This document shows, piece by piece, positions 9,460 through 16,968 of a stretch of DNA of 64,000 nt (its first letter is position 1; each line of letters opens with the position of its first letter). Made by a program: the position numbers and the translations under genes. Under the pieces are notes generated by a model, which did no database searches, was not told the origin of the DNA, and saw nothing but the letters and a program-made list of their open reading frames with translations. This DNA comes from Oscillospiraceae bacterium (lineage in GTDB: Bacteria; Bacillota; Clostridia; Oscillospirales; Ruminococcaceae), in assembly GCA_019424695.1 (NCBI GenBank), contig JAHYZA010000001.1, forward strand, positions 62,001 to 126,000, written 5' to 3'.

Positions 9460-10695
9460 TCAGGCTTCTGGGAGGTAAATATGATGAGGCAGGCCTTCTA
9501 CATAGATGGGGGTCAGTTCGGCCTGGATCAACGGCATAGCATAATCGATGAAGTCCTGAGTCATGGCGGTATGATCGGCGTTGACCCATTCCAGCGGGAC
9601 TTTCTTCTCGAGGTTGGCCACTTCTGCGATGGGGTGCAGGCTGGTACCGCACTGGTACGGCGCGTTGGAGATGCGGTCCAGTGCCACCATCTCGCCGGTA
9701 TGGCCCTCAAAGGCGGCTTTGGCAGCGGCACCGCCGACCTGATAGGCTTCGGTGATGTCGGTGCGGCTGGTCAGGTGACCGGCGCAGCGCTGCAGGGTGG
9801 AAAGCTCGATGCAGCGGGTCTTGGTATCCAGACGGCGTGCCACGGTGTTGGCCAGGAAACGGGCCGTGCCGGTCAGGGCCTTGTGACCGAAGGCGTCCAC
9901 GGCATGGACATCATCGGCCAGTTCGCAGACATAGCGGCCATCCTCCAGCTTGACGCCCTCGGAAACCGCAATGACGATGGAGGGCTTGGTCTTCTGCATC
10001 CGCTCCACCTTTTCCACAAAGTGGTCTACGTTAAAGGGAACTTCGGGCAGACAGATCATGTCCACACCCTCGCAATCTTCGGCCTTGGCCAGTGCCGCGG
10101 CGGCGGTCAGCCAGCCGGCATTGCGGCCCATGATCTCCACGATGGTCACATACTTGGTGCCGTAAACGGTGGCGTCCCGGATGATCTCTTTCATCACAAC
10201 GCCGATGTACTTGGCGGCGCTGCCGTAACCGGGGGTGTGGTCGGTGACCATCAGGTCGTTGTCGATAGTTTTGGGTACACCCATGAAGCGGATCTCGCTG
10301 CCGATGCGGGCGCCGTAGTCCGCCAGCTTCCCGATGGTGTCCATGGAGTCATTGCCGCCGATGTAGAAGAAATACCCGATGTCCAGTTCCTGCAGGATGG
10401 CGAACAGCTTCTGATAGACCACTTCGCCCTCGGCGGTATGCCAGTCCGGCAGTTTGTAGCGGCAGCTGCCCAGATAGCTGGAGGGGGTGCGCTTGAGCAG
10501 TTCGATGTCCAGCGCGCCATGGAGTTTGTCGTCCAGCACGCAGACACGCCGCTCCAGCAAACCGGCCACACCGTGGAGCATACCATATACCTTACCGGCG
10601 CCGCGGCTCTTGCAGCTTTCGTACACGCCGGCCAGGCTGGCGTTGATCACCGAGGTGGGGCCGCCGGACTGACCCACAATCGCATTTTTTGCCAT
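9460..10695 (-). CDS. 6-phosphofructokinase, PPi-type (paralog 1)
   Basis: 411 residues. The phosphofructokinase fold is clear: GQSGGPT at the N terminus for phosphoryl-donor binding, GGNDSMDT near residue 113, PKTIDNDL near residue 141 and GRNAGWL. In this family PKTIDND (Lys where ATP enzymes have Gly) and an acidic/Asn residue instead of GGDGS mark pyrophosphate-dependent enzymes, so phosphorylation of fructose 6-phosphate by PPi is the likely reaction; a sedoheptulose 7-phosphate role is also known for such enzymes. The start is ATG 10695 behind GCAGGAGG; a longer in-frame reading to 10785 crosses a hairpin and is rejected. A close paralog lies 298 bases upstream. Confidence 0.9.
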   Translation of the reverse strand: MAKNAIVGQSGGPTSVINASLAGVYESCKSRGAGKVYGMLHGVAGLLERRVCVLDDKLHGALDIELLKRTPSSYLGSCRYKLPDWHTAEGEVVYQKLFAILQELDIGYFFYIGGNDSMDTIGKLADYGARIGSEIRFMGVPKTIDNDLMVTDHTPGYGSAAKYIGVVMKEIIRDATVYGTKYVTIVEIMGRNAGWLTAAAALAKAEDCEGVDMICLPEVPFNVDHFVEKVERMQKTKPSIVIAVSEGVKLEDGRYVCELADDVHAVDAFGHKALTGTARFLANTVARRLDTKTRCIELSTLQRCAGHLTSRTDITEAYQVGGAAAKAAFEGHTGEMVALDRISNAPYQCGTSLHPIAEVANLEKKVPLEWVNADHTAMTQDFIDYAMPLIQAELTPIYVEGLPHHIYLPEA

Positions 10696-10735
10696 AGTTT
10701 GCCTCCTGCATACCACACGCCTTGTGCACGCAAAA

Positions 10736-10786
10736 AGTGCCGCACGGCGCACTGAATCTGATATATTCAGTGTACCATGCGGCACT
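10736..10786 (-). promoter_or_regulatory. Nested inverted repeat in the leader of paralog 1 (possible attenuator)
   Basis: Outer 9-base arms (10736-10744 and 10778-10786) and inner 8-base arms (10750-10757 and 10765-10772) are separated by symmetric 5-base internal loops. On the minus strand the hairpin is followed by TTTTT and then the phosphofructokinase ribosome site 35 bases on. That arrangement fits an attenuator or the terminator of a leader transcript. No known riboswitch core was recognised. Confidence 0.55.
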
Positions 10787-10837
10787 TGGATTTTCTATTG
10801 CAGGAGTTGCCGAAAAAAGGACCACTCTTAGCCCAAA

Positions 10838-10910
10838 ATGCGTTCCGCGATACGGAACGCATGAAAGGCTCGATGCAGGACCCGAAATAAGACATTCCGT
10901 ATCGTGGAAC
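10838..10910. promoter_or_regulatory. Two operator-like dyads between the phosphofructokinase genes
   Basis: A perfect 10-base palindrome arm pair at 10838-10847/10853-10862 contains TTCCG-N5-CGGAA. A second, inverted and slightly degenerate copy (TTCCG-N5-TGGAA) lies at 10895-10909, with centres 52 bases apart, about five helical turns. TTCCG-N5-CGGAA resembles binding sites of IclR-family regulators. The rest of the 10696-10993 gap holds no gene I can support. Confidence 0.5.
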
Positions 10911-10993
10911 AAAAACGCCCGCAAGAATAGCAAAGTAGATGGTATTGCATTGCGAAAATTGCGCAAGGCGTGGCAAAGTGCACAAAAATGTGC

Positions 10994-12217
10994 TCAGTCC
11001 AGATGGATGTGGCGGGGCACACCGTTGATATAGATGGGGGTCAGTTCAGCCTGAATCAGCGGACGGGCATAGCGCTCAAAGTTTTCGTTGACGTGCATGC
11101 CGTCTGCCGTGATCCATTCATCGGGAACTTTCTTTTCAAAGTTGGCGACCTGGGTCACATCCACCATCTCGGTCTTGATGCGGTAGGGCTGGTCGCTCAG
11201 GCGCCTGATGGCACACATTTCTGCGGTCTCCCCGCGCATGGCGGCTTCCACGGCGGCGCCGCCGACCTGATAAGCCTCGGTGATATCGGTGCGGCTGGCC
11301 AGGTGGCTGGCGCAGCGCTGCAGGGTGGAGAACTCGATGGCGCGGGTCTTGCAGCCCAGACGCACCCGGATCAGCTCTGCCAGGTAACGGCTGGTGCCGC
11401 TGAGGATCGCCTTGTGACCGAAGGCATCCAGCTGCCCGGCGGTGGAGACCAGATCGCAAAGGAATACACCTTCGGTGTTCTTGACGCCTTCGCTGACGGC
11501 GATGATGACGTTGTGGCGCTCTTTCTCCAGCTCCGCCACGCGGGCCAGGAAGGCTTCCTCGTCAAAAGCCCGTTCCGGCAACAGAATCAGGTCAGGCCCG
11601 GTGCAGTCGGGGCCTGCCGCCAGACTGGCGGCAGCGGCGAGCCAGCCGGTGTGACGGCCCATGATCTCGGCAACGGTGACGCTGCGGAGATTGTAGACGC
11701 TGGAATCGCAGATGACCTCCTTCAGGATGGTGGCGATATATTTGGCGGCGCTGCCGTAGCCGGGGGTGTGGTCGGTGAGCATCAGGTCATTGTCAATGGT
11801 CTTGGGCACACCGATGAAGCGGATTTCGCTGTTCAGGGTCTTGCCGTAAGCCGACAGCTTGGAGATGGTGTCCATCGAATCGTTGCCGCCGATGTAGAAA
11901 ACGGCACCGATGTCATACTGGGCAAAGAGTTCGAACAGTTTGCGATAGGGGCGATCATCCACCGAAGCATCGGGCAGCTTGTGGCGGCAGCTGCCCAGGA
12001 AGCTGGACGGCGTGCGCTTGAGCAGCTCAATGTCCATTTTGTCGGAAAAAACGGTGTCCAGGTCCACGATCTTGCCTTCCAGAACCCCTTCGATGCCGTA
12101 CTGCATTCCGTACACATGGGGGGCACCGCATGCCTTGGCGGTCTCATAGACGCCTGCCAGGCTGGAGTTGATTACGGCAGTCGGCCCGCCGGATTGGCCT
12201 ACCAATACATTTTTCAT
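10994..12217 (-). CDS. 6-phosphofructokinase, PPi-type (paralog 2)
   Basis: 407 residues, closely similar throughout to the downstream paralog: GQSGGPTAVINSSLAGVYE, KRTPSSFLGSCRHKLPD, GGNDSMDT, PKTIDNDL and GRHTGWL are all conserved. The same motif logic suggests a pyrophosphate-dependent enzyme. Start is ATG 12217 with AGAGG eight bases upstream; GTG 12220 directly before it is less likely. The gene is upstream of paralog 1 on the same strand, but the 298-base gap with regulatory dyads suggests separate control. Keeping two such genes side by side may reflect different substrates or expression conditions. Confidence 0.9.
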   Translation of the reverse strand: MKNVLVGQSGGPTAVINSSLAGVYETAKACGAPHVYGMQYGIEGVLEGKIVDLDTVFSDKMDIELLKRTPSSFLGSCRHKLPDASVDDRPYRKLFELFAQYDIGAVFYIGGNDSMDTISKLSAYGKTLNSEIRFIGVPKTIDNDLMLTDHTPGYGSAAKYIATILKEVICDSSVYNLRSVTVAEIMGRHTGWLAAAASLAAGPDCTGPDLILLPERAFDEEAFLARVAELEKERHNVIIAVSEGVKNTEGVFLCDLVSTAGQLDAFGHKAILSGTSRYLAELIRVRLGCKTRAIEFSTLQRCASHLASRTDITEAYQVGGAAVEAAMRGETAEMCAIRRLSDQPYRIKTEMVDVTQVANFEKKVPDEWITADGMHVNENFERYARPLIQAELTPIYINGVPRHIHLD

Positions 12218-12250
12218 CACATATACCTCTTGTACTATTTATTTTTAATA

Positions 12251-13075
12251 TTACAATACGTATTTTTCAATCGCCTCTGCCACGCCGTCATGGTTGTTAT
12301 CGGCCGTGACCACGTCGGCAACCTGTTTGATCTCCTCGGTGGCGTTGCCCATGGCGACCCCCAGGCCGGCCAGCGCTACCATTGTGCGGTCGTTGCCGGA
12401 GTCACCCACCGCCATCACTTCGCCGCGGGCCAGCCCCAGCCGTTCGGCCAGTGCCATCAAACCGGGTCCCTTGCTCACGCCGGGGGCGTTGAGCTCCATG
12501 TTGCGCTCCACGCTGGAGGTGATCTCCAGTTCGGGGCAGCCGGCGGCCACCGCTTTCCAGGCTCGGTCCCGCAGATCCTCGGTGGGGTACAGGATGCTGA
12601 ACTTTTCGATTTCGTGGGGGTGCTCCTTCATCATGCGGTGCATGTCGGGCACTTCATTGCGGGTGGTGCGGAAATACTCCCGCAGATTCTCCGGAACCAT
12701 CTCCATGCTGTTGCGGGCGTTTTCCGCCGTGGTGTAGCTCTGCCCGTTGATGAAGATACTCAGCATTCCGCCGAAGGGTTCCAGCACATCAAAGGCGTGC
12801 GCAGCCTGGCTTGCCTCAAAGGTCATGCTCACCAGTTTTTCTCCGGTCTGCAGGTCCACCACCGACGCGCCATTGGAAGTCAGGGCATACCGTACGCCGG
12901 GAATATCCAGAAACTGTTTCGGCACACCGGTTACCGTGCGCCCGGTAGCGGGCAGAACCGCCACCCCCTTCTGCAGGGCAGCCTGGATCGCGGCCAGCGT
13001 GCGCGGGCTGATCTGTTTTTGATCGTTGAAAACCGTTCCGTCCAAATCCAGGGCAACCAGACGAATCTTGCTCAT
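12251..13075 (-). CDS. Cof-type HAD-superfamily sugar-phosphate phosphatase
   Basis: 274 residues. HAD motif I is VALDLDGTVFND near the N terminus (nucleophile DLDGT), motif II is the TGR segment, motif III a Lys in SKGPGLMALAERLG, and motif IV GDSGNDRTMVALAG. The C2B cap of the Cof/YbiV subfamily lies between. These enzymes dephosphorylate sugar phosphates, flavin mononucleotide or pyridoxal phosphate; the substrate cannot be read from sequence. Start ATG 13075 follows GGGGAG; a 5-codon upstream TTG extension reads through that ribosome site. It sits 33 bases upstream of the phosphofructokinase paralog 2 and probably shares its transcript. Confidence 0.88.
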   Translation of the reverse strand: MSKIRLVALDLDGTVFNDQKQISPRTLAAIQAALQKGVAVLPATGRTVTGVPKQFLDIPGVRYALTSNGASVVDLQTGEKLVSMTFEASQAAHAFDVLEPFGGMLSIFINGQSYTTAENARNSMEMVPENLREYFRTTRNEVPDMHRMMKEHPHEIEKFSILYPTEDLRDRAWKAVAAGCPELEITSSVERNMELNAPGVSKGPGLMALAERLGLARGEVMAVGDSGNDRTMVALAGLGVAMGNATEEIKQVADVVTADNNHDGVAEAIEKYVL

Positions 13076-13197
13076 GTATTTTCTCCCCAATCCTTATAAT
13101 CCATAATAAATTCTACCGCAAAACGGGCGGGATTGCAACCTGGCGTGTCCTGTGCTACAATGAATAAACTGTAAAATTTCGGAAAGGTCAGGGGAGC

Positions 13198-13938
13198 ATG
13201 ACCGAAAAACGTCTTTGGCTGCTGGATGTGCTGCGCGGTGCGGCCCTTCTGAACATGCTGGCCTATCATGCGCTGTACGACTGGGTGTATGTGTTTGGGC
13301 ACACAGGCGGCTGGTACGATATCTGGTCACCGGGATGCCATGTGTGGCAGCAATATATCTGCTGGAGTTTCCTTCTGCTGTCGGGGTACAGCTTTACGTT
13401 GGCCTGCCGTCCGCTGAAAAACGGTCTGCTGGTGGCCGGATGTGCGGTGGTCCTTACGGCGGTCACGGTGGGATTCATGCCCGCGGAGTCCATCTGGTTC
13501 GGGGTGCTGCACCTCAATGCGGCCGCTGTGCTGCTGAGCTGCCTGTTCCGCCCGCTGCTGGAAAAATGTCCGGCGGGGGCAGGGCTGGCCGTCTGCGCCG
13601 TGCTGTTTGCGCTGACCAATCAGGTGCCCAACGGGTATCTCGGTTTTGAATCGCTGCATCTGTGCGCGCTGCCCGCCGCCTGGTACCGCCCCAATCTGTT
13701 CTGGCTGGGGCTGCCGGACCTGACGGTCTTCTCCTCGGCGGATTATTTCCCCTTGATTCCCTGGCTGTTTCTGTTCTGGTGCGGGTTGTTTCTGGCCCGG
13801 TTGTGGCGGCCCCGAGCGGGGCGGGCTCCGGCCGCACTGCGTCCGCTGGCGTGCATCGGACGGCATACGCTGCTTGTTTATATGCTGCACCAGCCGGTGA
13901 TTTACGGGGCGCTGTGGTTCTGGCATGCGGTATGCTGA
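13198..13938 (+). CDS. DUF1624 / heparan-alpha-glucosaminide N-acetyltransferase-like membrane protein
   Basis: 246 residues with about seven hydrophobic segments. The start LWLLDVLRGAALLNMLAYHALYD matches the catalytic first helix of the DUF1624 and HGSNAT-like acyltransferases (RG...H), which move acetyl groups across membranes onto sugars. The conserved histidine is in the AYHALYDW segment. The C terminus has the IGRHTLLVYMLHQP signature shared with other membrane acyltransferases. AGGTCAGGGGAGC precedes the ATG. The acceptor is unknown; a cell-surface glycan is plausible. Confidence 0.75.
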   Translation: MTEKRLWLLDVLRGAALLNMLAYHALYDWVYVFGHTGGWYDIWSPGCHVWQQYICWSFLLLSGYSFTLACRPLKNGLLVAGCAVVLTAVTVGFMPAESIWFGVLHLNAAAVLLSCLFRPLLEKCPAGAGLAVCAVLFALTNQVPNGYLGFESLHLCALPAAWYRPNLFWLGLPDLTVFSSADYFPLIPWLFLFWCGLFLARLWRPRAGRAPAALRPLACIGRHTLLVYMLHQPVIYGALWFWHAVC

Positions 13939-14009
13939 AGCTGCCGCGTGGAAAAGCGGAAAAAATGTTAAAAAATTAAAAATTCGACGTGGTATACCCC
14001 ATTTCCCAG

Positions 14010-14039
14010 TTGACATCCAAGGGGTGAGTATAGTATAAT
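14010..14039 (+). promoter_or_regulatory. Sigma-A promoter of rpsU
   Basis: TTGACA at 14010-14015, an 18-base spacer and TATAAT at 14034-14039, both perfect consensus boxes, 64 bases upstream of the rpsU start. Confidence 0.88.
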
Positions 14040-14103
14040 CTTGTTTACTGGTTAATTGTATTTGACCGGCAAACTCCTGTCTCAGGTCAAGGGAGGGAAG
14101 AAG

Positions 14104-14280
14104 ATGTCGGAGATCCGTGTCAAAGAGGGCGAGTCCCTCGAGAGCGCTCTGCGCCGTTTCAAGCGCAGCACCGCCCGCAGCGGCGTGTTGGCCGAGGTGC
14201 GCAAGCGTGAGGCTTATGAGAAGCCGTCCGTGCGCCGTAAGAAGAAGTCCGAGGCTGCCCGCAAGCGCAAGTTTAAGTAA
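14104..14280 (+). CDS. rpsU: 30S ribosomal protein S21
   Basis: 58-residue basic protein of the small ribosomal subunit, which helps base pairing at the 3' end of 16S rRNA. It has the family core SLESALRRFKR and the Lys/Arg-rich tail (RRKKKSEAARKRKFK). The start is ATG 14104 directly behind GGGAGGGAAG; the longer reading from 14056 lacks a ribosome site. It has its own perfect promoter and is followed by a strong terminator, so it is a monocistronic unit. Confidence 0.97.
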   Translation: MSEIRVKEGESLESALRRFKRSTARSGVLAEVRKREAYEKPSVRRKKKSEAARKRKFK

Positions 14281-14301
14281 GCTAGCTTACAAAGAACGAC
14301 T

Positions 14302-14337
14302 GTGCAGGCCCGCGTTTTGCGCGGGTCTGCACTTTTT
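14302..14337 (+). terminator. Rho-independent terminator of rpsU
   Basis: 13-base stem (14302-14314 with 14320-14332, one G-T pair) followed by TTTTT at 14333-14337. Confidence 0.9.
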
Positions 14338-14354
14338 GTATAAGGAGCGGTACC

Positions 14355-14864
14355 ATGATCCTGACCCCGGAATATATCTTTCGCAATGTGGAAGCCATCC
14401 ACCCGGAGTTTCTGGCCCGGCACGGCATCAAAGCGCTGGTGCTGGACGTTGACAATACGCTGACCGGCGACGGCAGCCAGGAGCTGGACGACAGCGTAAA
14501 AGCCTGGCTGCAGCAGATGCGGGCGGCGGGCATCAGCCTGACCATCGTTTCCAACAATACGGCCAAGCGGGTGCGTCCTTTTGCCGAACGCATCGGTCTG
14601 GACTGGGTGTCCCTGGCCTGCAAGCCGCTGCCCCTGGGGTTGATGGTAGCCCGCCGCCGGCTGGGGGTGACCAAGTCCCAGATGGCGATGGTGGGGGACC
14701 AGATCTTTGCAGACCGGATGGCAGCCGGGCTGTATGGTATTCCCTGTCTGTTCCTGCTGCCCCGCACCCCCCACGACAAGGCCCGCAGCGTAAAGTTCAA
14801 GCGTAAGTTTGAACCTCATTGGGTCAACCGCTATTTTGAAAAAGGGGGAAAACTCTATGAGTGA
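14355..14864 (+). CDS. YqeG family HAD IIIA-type phosphatase
   Basis: 169 residues. HAD motif I is ALVLDVDNTLTG near residue 28, motif II is SNNT and motif IV MVGDQIFADRMA. There is no cap domain, as in subclass IIIA. It matches the YqeG/GEP4 family; the eukaryotic member GEP4 dephosphorylates phosphatidylglycerol phosphate, which would fit after the nearby pgsA, but bacterial YqeG function is not settled. AAGGAG precedes the ATG. Its last codons overlap the next gene by 8 bases, so the two are translationally coupled. Confidence 0.88.
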   Translation: MILTPEYIFRNVEAIHPEFLARHGIKALVLDVDNTLTGDGSQELDDSVKAWLQQMRAAGISLTIVSNNTAKRVRPFAERIGLDWVSLACKPLPLGLMVARRRLGVTKSQMAMVGDQIFADRMAAGLYGIPCLFLLPRTPHDKARSVKFKRKFEPHWVNRYFEKGGKLYE

Positions 14865-15717
14865 GACACCGCGTTTTGGCTCGGCTGGCCTGTCGGACAG
14901 CTATCCCGGCAAGACCTTTGATCCCCAGGGCATCGCGTCCTACACGGCGGGTTTCGGGCTGACGGCTTTCGAGTATCAGTGCGGCCGCGGCGTGCGGCTG
15001 GCGCTGGACAAGGCGGAAGCGCTGGGAAAAGCCTGTGCGGCGCGGAACATCGCCCTGTCGGTGCACGCGCCCTATTATATCAGCATGTCCAGCCTGGAAG
15101 AGGAAAAGCGGCTGCACAGCATCGACTATCTGCTGCAAAGCTGCGCCCTCGTCAAAGCCCTGGGCGGCCGGCGGGTGATCTTCCATACGGGTTCCTGCGG
15201 CAAGCAGAGCCGTGAGGAAGCACTGGAAAAGGCGCTGGACACCATGCACCGGGCGGTGAAAGCCTGCGATGAAGCCGGGTACGAGGATTGTATCCTCTGC
15301 CCCGAAACCATGGGCAAGGTCAACCAGCTGGGCACGCTGGACGAGGTGCTGGCGCTGTGCCAGGTGGATGAACGCATCACCCCCTGCATCGACTTCGGAC
15401 ACCTGTATGCCCGCAGCCAGGGCGTTCAGTTCGCCGAGCCTACGGCGCAAGAGGATTATGCGGCTCTGCTGGATAAACTGCAGGTCCTGGGACCTGAGCG
15501 GGCCGCGCATTTTCACGCCCATTTTTCCCGCATTGCCTATACAAAGGGCGGCGAAAAGTGCCATCTGACCTTTACCGATACCGAGTTCGGTCCGCCCCAT
15601 GCGCCGCTGCTGGCACTGCTGAAAGCCCGCGGCCTGGCGCCGACCATCATCTGCGAATCGGCAGGCACCCAGGCGGAGGATGCCCGGACCCTGTCCCAGG
15701 TCTATGCCGCGCTGTGA
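14857..15717 (+). CDS. Endonuclease IV-like TIM-barrel protein (AP endonuclease family 2)
   Basis: 286 residues with the order of metal-binding motifs of deoxyribonuclease IV: VHAPYYI, FHTGS, CPETMGK, DFGHLYA, HAHFS and ICESAG. These supply the His/Glu/Asp ligands of the trinuclear zinc site, so hydrolysis at abasic sites in DNA is possible. The protein is similar to the short Nfo-like proteins of Clostridia and might also be a sugar isomerase of the same fold. The start ATG 14857 lies inside the end of the YqeG gene. A longer reading from 14809 only follows the other frame of YqeG. Confidence 0.75.
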   Translation: MSETPRFGSAGLSDSYPGKTFDPQGIASYTAGFGLTAFEYQCGRGVRLALDKAEALGKACAARNIALSVHAPYYISMSSLEEEKRLHSIDYLLQSCALVKALGGRRVIFHTGSCGKQSREEALEKALDTMHRAVKACDEAGYEDCILCPETMGKVNQLGTLDEVLALCQVDERITPCIDFGHLYARSQGVQFAEPTAQEDYAALLDKLQVLGPERAAHFHAHFSRIAYTKGGEKCHLTFTDTEFGPPHAPLLALLKARGLAPTIICESAGTQAEDARTLSQVYAAL

Positions 15718-15770
15718 GGGCGGCAACGGAAAAAAATCGTGAAAAGGCCCCAAAAAAAGCAGTACGGGTC

Positions 15771-15799
15771 TTGCAAAAACACGCAGTATCCTGTAAAAT
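15771..15799 (+). promoter_or_regulatory. Sigma-A promoter of efp
   Basis: TTGCAA at 15771-15776, a 17-base spacer and TAAAAT at 15794-15799, 46 bases before the efp ATG. Confidence 0.7.
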
Positions 15800-15844
15800 A
15801 GATACAGCTATGTAGTACCATTCTATTATTGGAGGAATTTTTAT

Positions 15845-16405
15845 ATGATTTCTGCAGGCGAATTCCGCAACGGCGTCACCTTTGAACAGGACGGCCAGGT
15901 CCTTCAGGTCGTTGAGTTCCAGCACGTCAAGCCCGGCAAGGGCGCCGCATTCGTGCGCACCAAGACCAAGAATGTCATCACCGGTTCTGTGGTTGAGACC
16001 AGCTACAACCCCACCGCCAAGTTCCCGCAGGCGTTTATCGAGCGCAAAGAGGTCACCTACTCCTACGAGGACGGCGGCCTGTACCACTTCATGGACGTTG
16101 AGACCTACGATGACATCCCCGTCAGCGCCTCTGATGTGCCCGATAACTTCAAGTTCTGCAAGGAGAATGACACCTGCAAGCTGCTGAGCTACAAGGGCAA
16201 GGTTTTCAGTGTGGAAATCCCCAACTTCGTGGAGCTGGAGATCACTGCCACCGAGCCGGGCATCAAGGGCAACACTGCCACCAACACCCTGAAGCCCGCC
16301 ACCGTGGAGACCGGCGCCGAGATCCGTGTGCCGCTGTTCATCAACGAGGGCGACAAGGTCCGCATTGATACCCGCACCGGCGAGTATATGGAGCGCGTCA
16401 ACTGA
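15845..16405 (+). CDS. efp: Translation elongation factor P
   Basis: 186 residues, the full family length, with the KOW-like domain I and two OB domains. EF-P binds between the P and E sites and relieves stalling at polyproline. The exposed loop HVKPGKGAAF carries K32, the residue that receives hydroxylysine, rhamnose or aminopentanol modifications in other bacteria; here it is a Lys in a PGKG loop. No modifying enzyme is seen nearby. GGAGG lies nine bases before the ATG. It has its own promoter and terminator. Confidence 0.97.
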   Translation: MISAGEFRNGVTFEQDGQVLQVVEFQHVKPGKGAAFVRTKTKNVITGSVVETSYNPTAKFPQAFIERKEVTYSYEDGGLYHFMDVETYDDIPVSASDVPDNFKFCKENDTCKLLSYKGKVFSVEIPNFVELEITATEPGIKGNTATNTLKPATVETGAEIRVPLFINEGDKVRIDTRTGEYMERVN

Positions 16406-16412
16406 TTTTTCT

Positions 16413-16448
16413 GCCGGGCAAGGCATACCGCCGCGCCCGGCTTTTTTT
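16413..16448 (+). terminator. Terminator of efp
   Basis: GCCGGGC (16413-16419) pairs with GCCCGGC (16435-16441), followed by seven T. Confidence 0.8.
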
Positions 16449-16475
16449 GACACAACCAAACGGAGGAAATGCAGT

Positions 16476-16910
16476 ATGGCTATGGATCTGAATGCAAAGG
16501 CCGCCTACATCCGCGGCCTGATGACCGGTATGGAGTTTGACCCCGCTTCCAAGAATGGCAAGGTCATTGCAGCGATGATGGACCTGCTGGAGGAGATGGC
16601 CGCCACCGTGACCGAGCACGACAACGCGCTGGATCAGGTCTACGATGAGCTGGAAACCCTCGATCAGGATCTCGACGACGTGGTGGCCGACCTGTACGGC
16701 GACGACGAGGACGAGGAGGATGACGAGGACAGCGAGGACCTCTATGAGGTGACCTGCCCCAACTGCGGCGCTGTTTCCACTGTGGATGAGGAGACGCTGC
16801 TGGACCAGGAGTCCGAGCTGGTCTGCCCCAACTGTGGTGCCGCCTTTGACATCGAGCTGGAAGGCACCGAGGAGGAAGCTCCTGAGGATAACGACAAGCA
16901 GGATCAGTAA
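16476..16910 (+). CDS. CD1247-type protein with C-terminal zinc ribbon
   Basis: 144 residues. The N-terminal helical region (KAAYIRGLMTGMEFD, then DLDDVVADLYGD) matches the conserved Clostridia protein known from C. difficile CD1247. A very acidic linker (residues about 70-87) leads to a zinc ribbon with two CPNCG knuckles about 24 residues apart. The function is not known; the ribbon suggests nucleic-acid or protein binding. Start ATG 16476 has GGAGG nine bases upstream; the reading from 16326 overlaps efp and is rejected. Confidence 0.85.
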   Translation: MAMDLNAKAAYIRGLMTGMEFDPASKNGKVIAAMMDLLEEMAATVTEHDNALDQVYDELETLDQDLDDVVADLYGDDEDEEDDEDSEDLYEVTCPNCGAVSTVDEETLLDQESELVCPNCGAAFDIELEGTEEEAPEDNDKQDQ

Positions 16911-16932
16911 TCGATCCCGCATCAAAACCAAG

Positions 16933-16968
16933 AACCGCCCCGGCAGGCAGCTGCCGGGGCGGTTTTTT
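16933..16968. terminator. Bidirectional terminator between convergent genes
   Basis: Stem CCGCCCCGGCAG (16935-16946) with CTGCCGGGGCGG (16951-16962), then TTTTTT. The minus-strand gene's stop codon lies in the T-run. Confidence 0.85.

Noticed and set aside
10696..10785. N-terminal extension of phosphofructokinase paralog 1
   Set aside because: It reads through the nested hairpin; GCAGGAGG directly precedes ATG 10695 and the family start MAKNAIVGQSGG.
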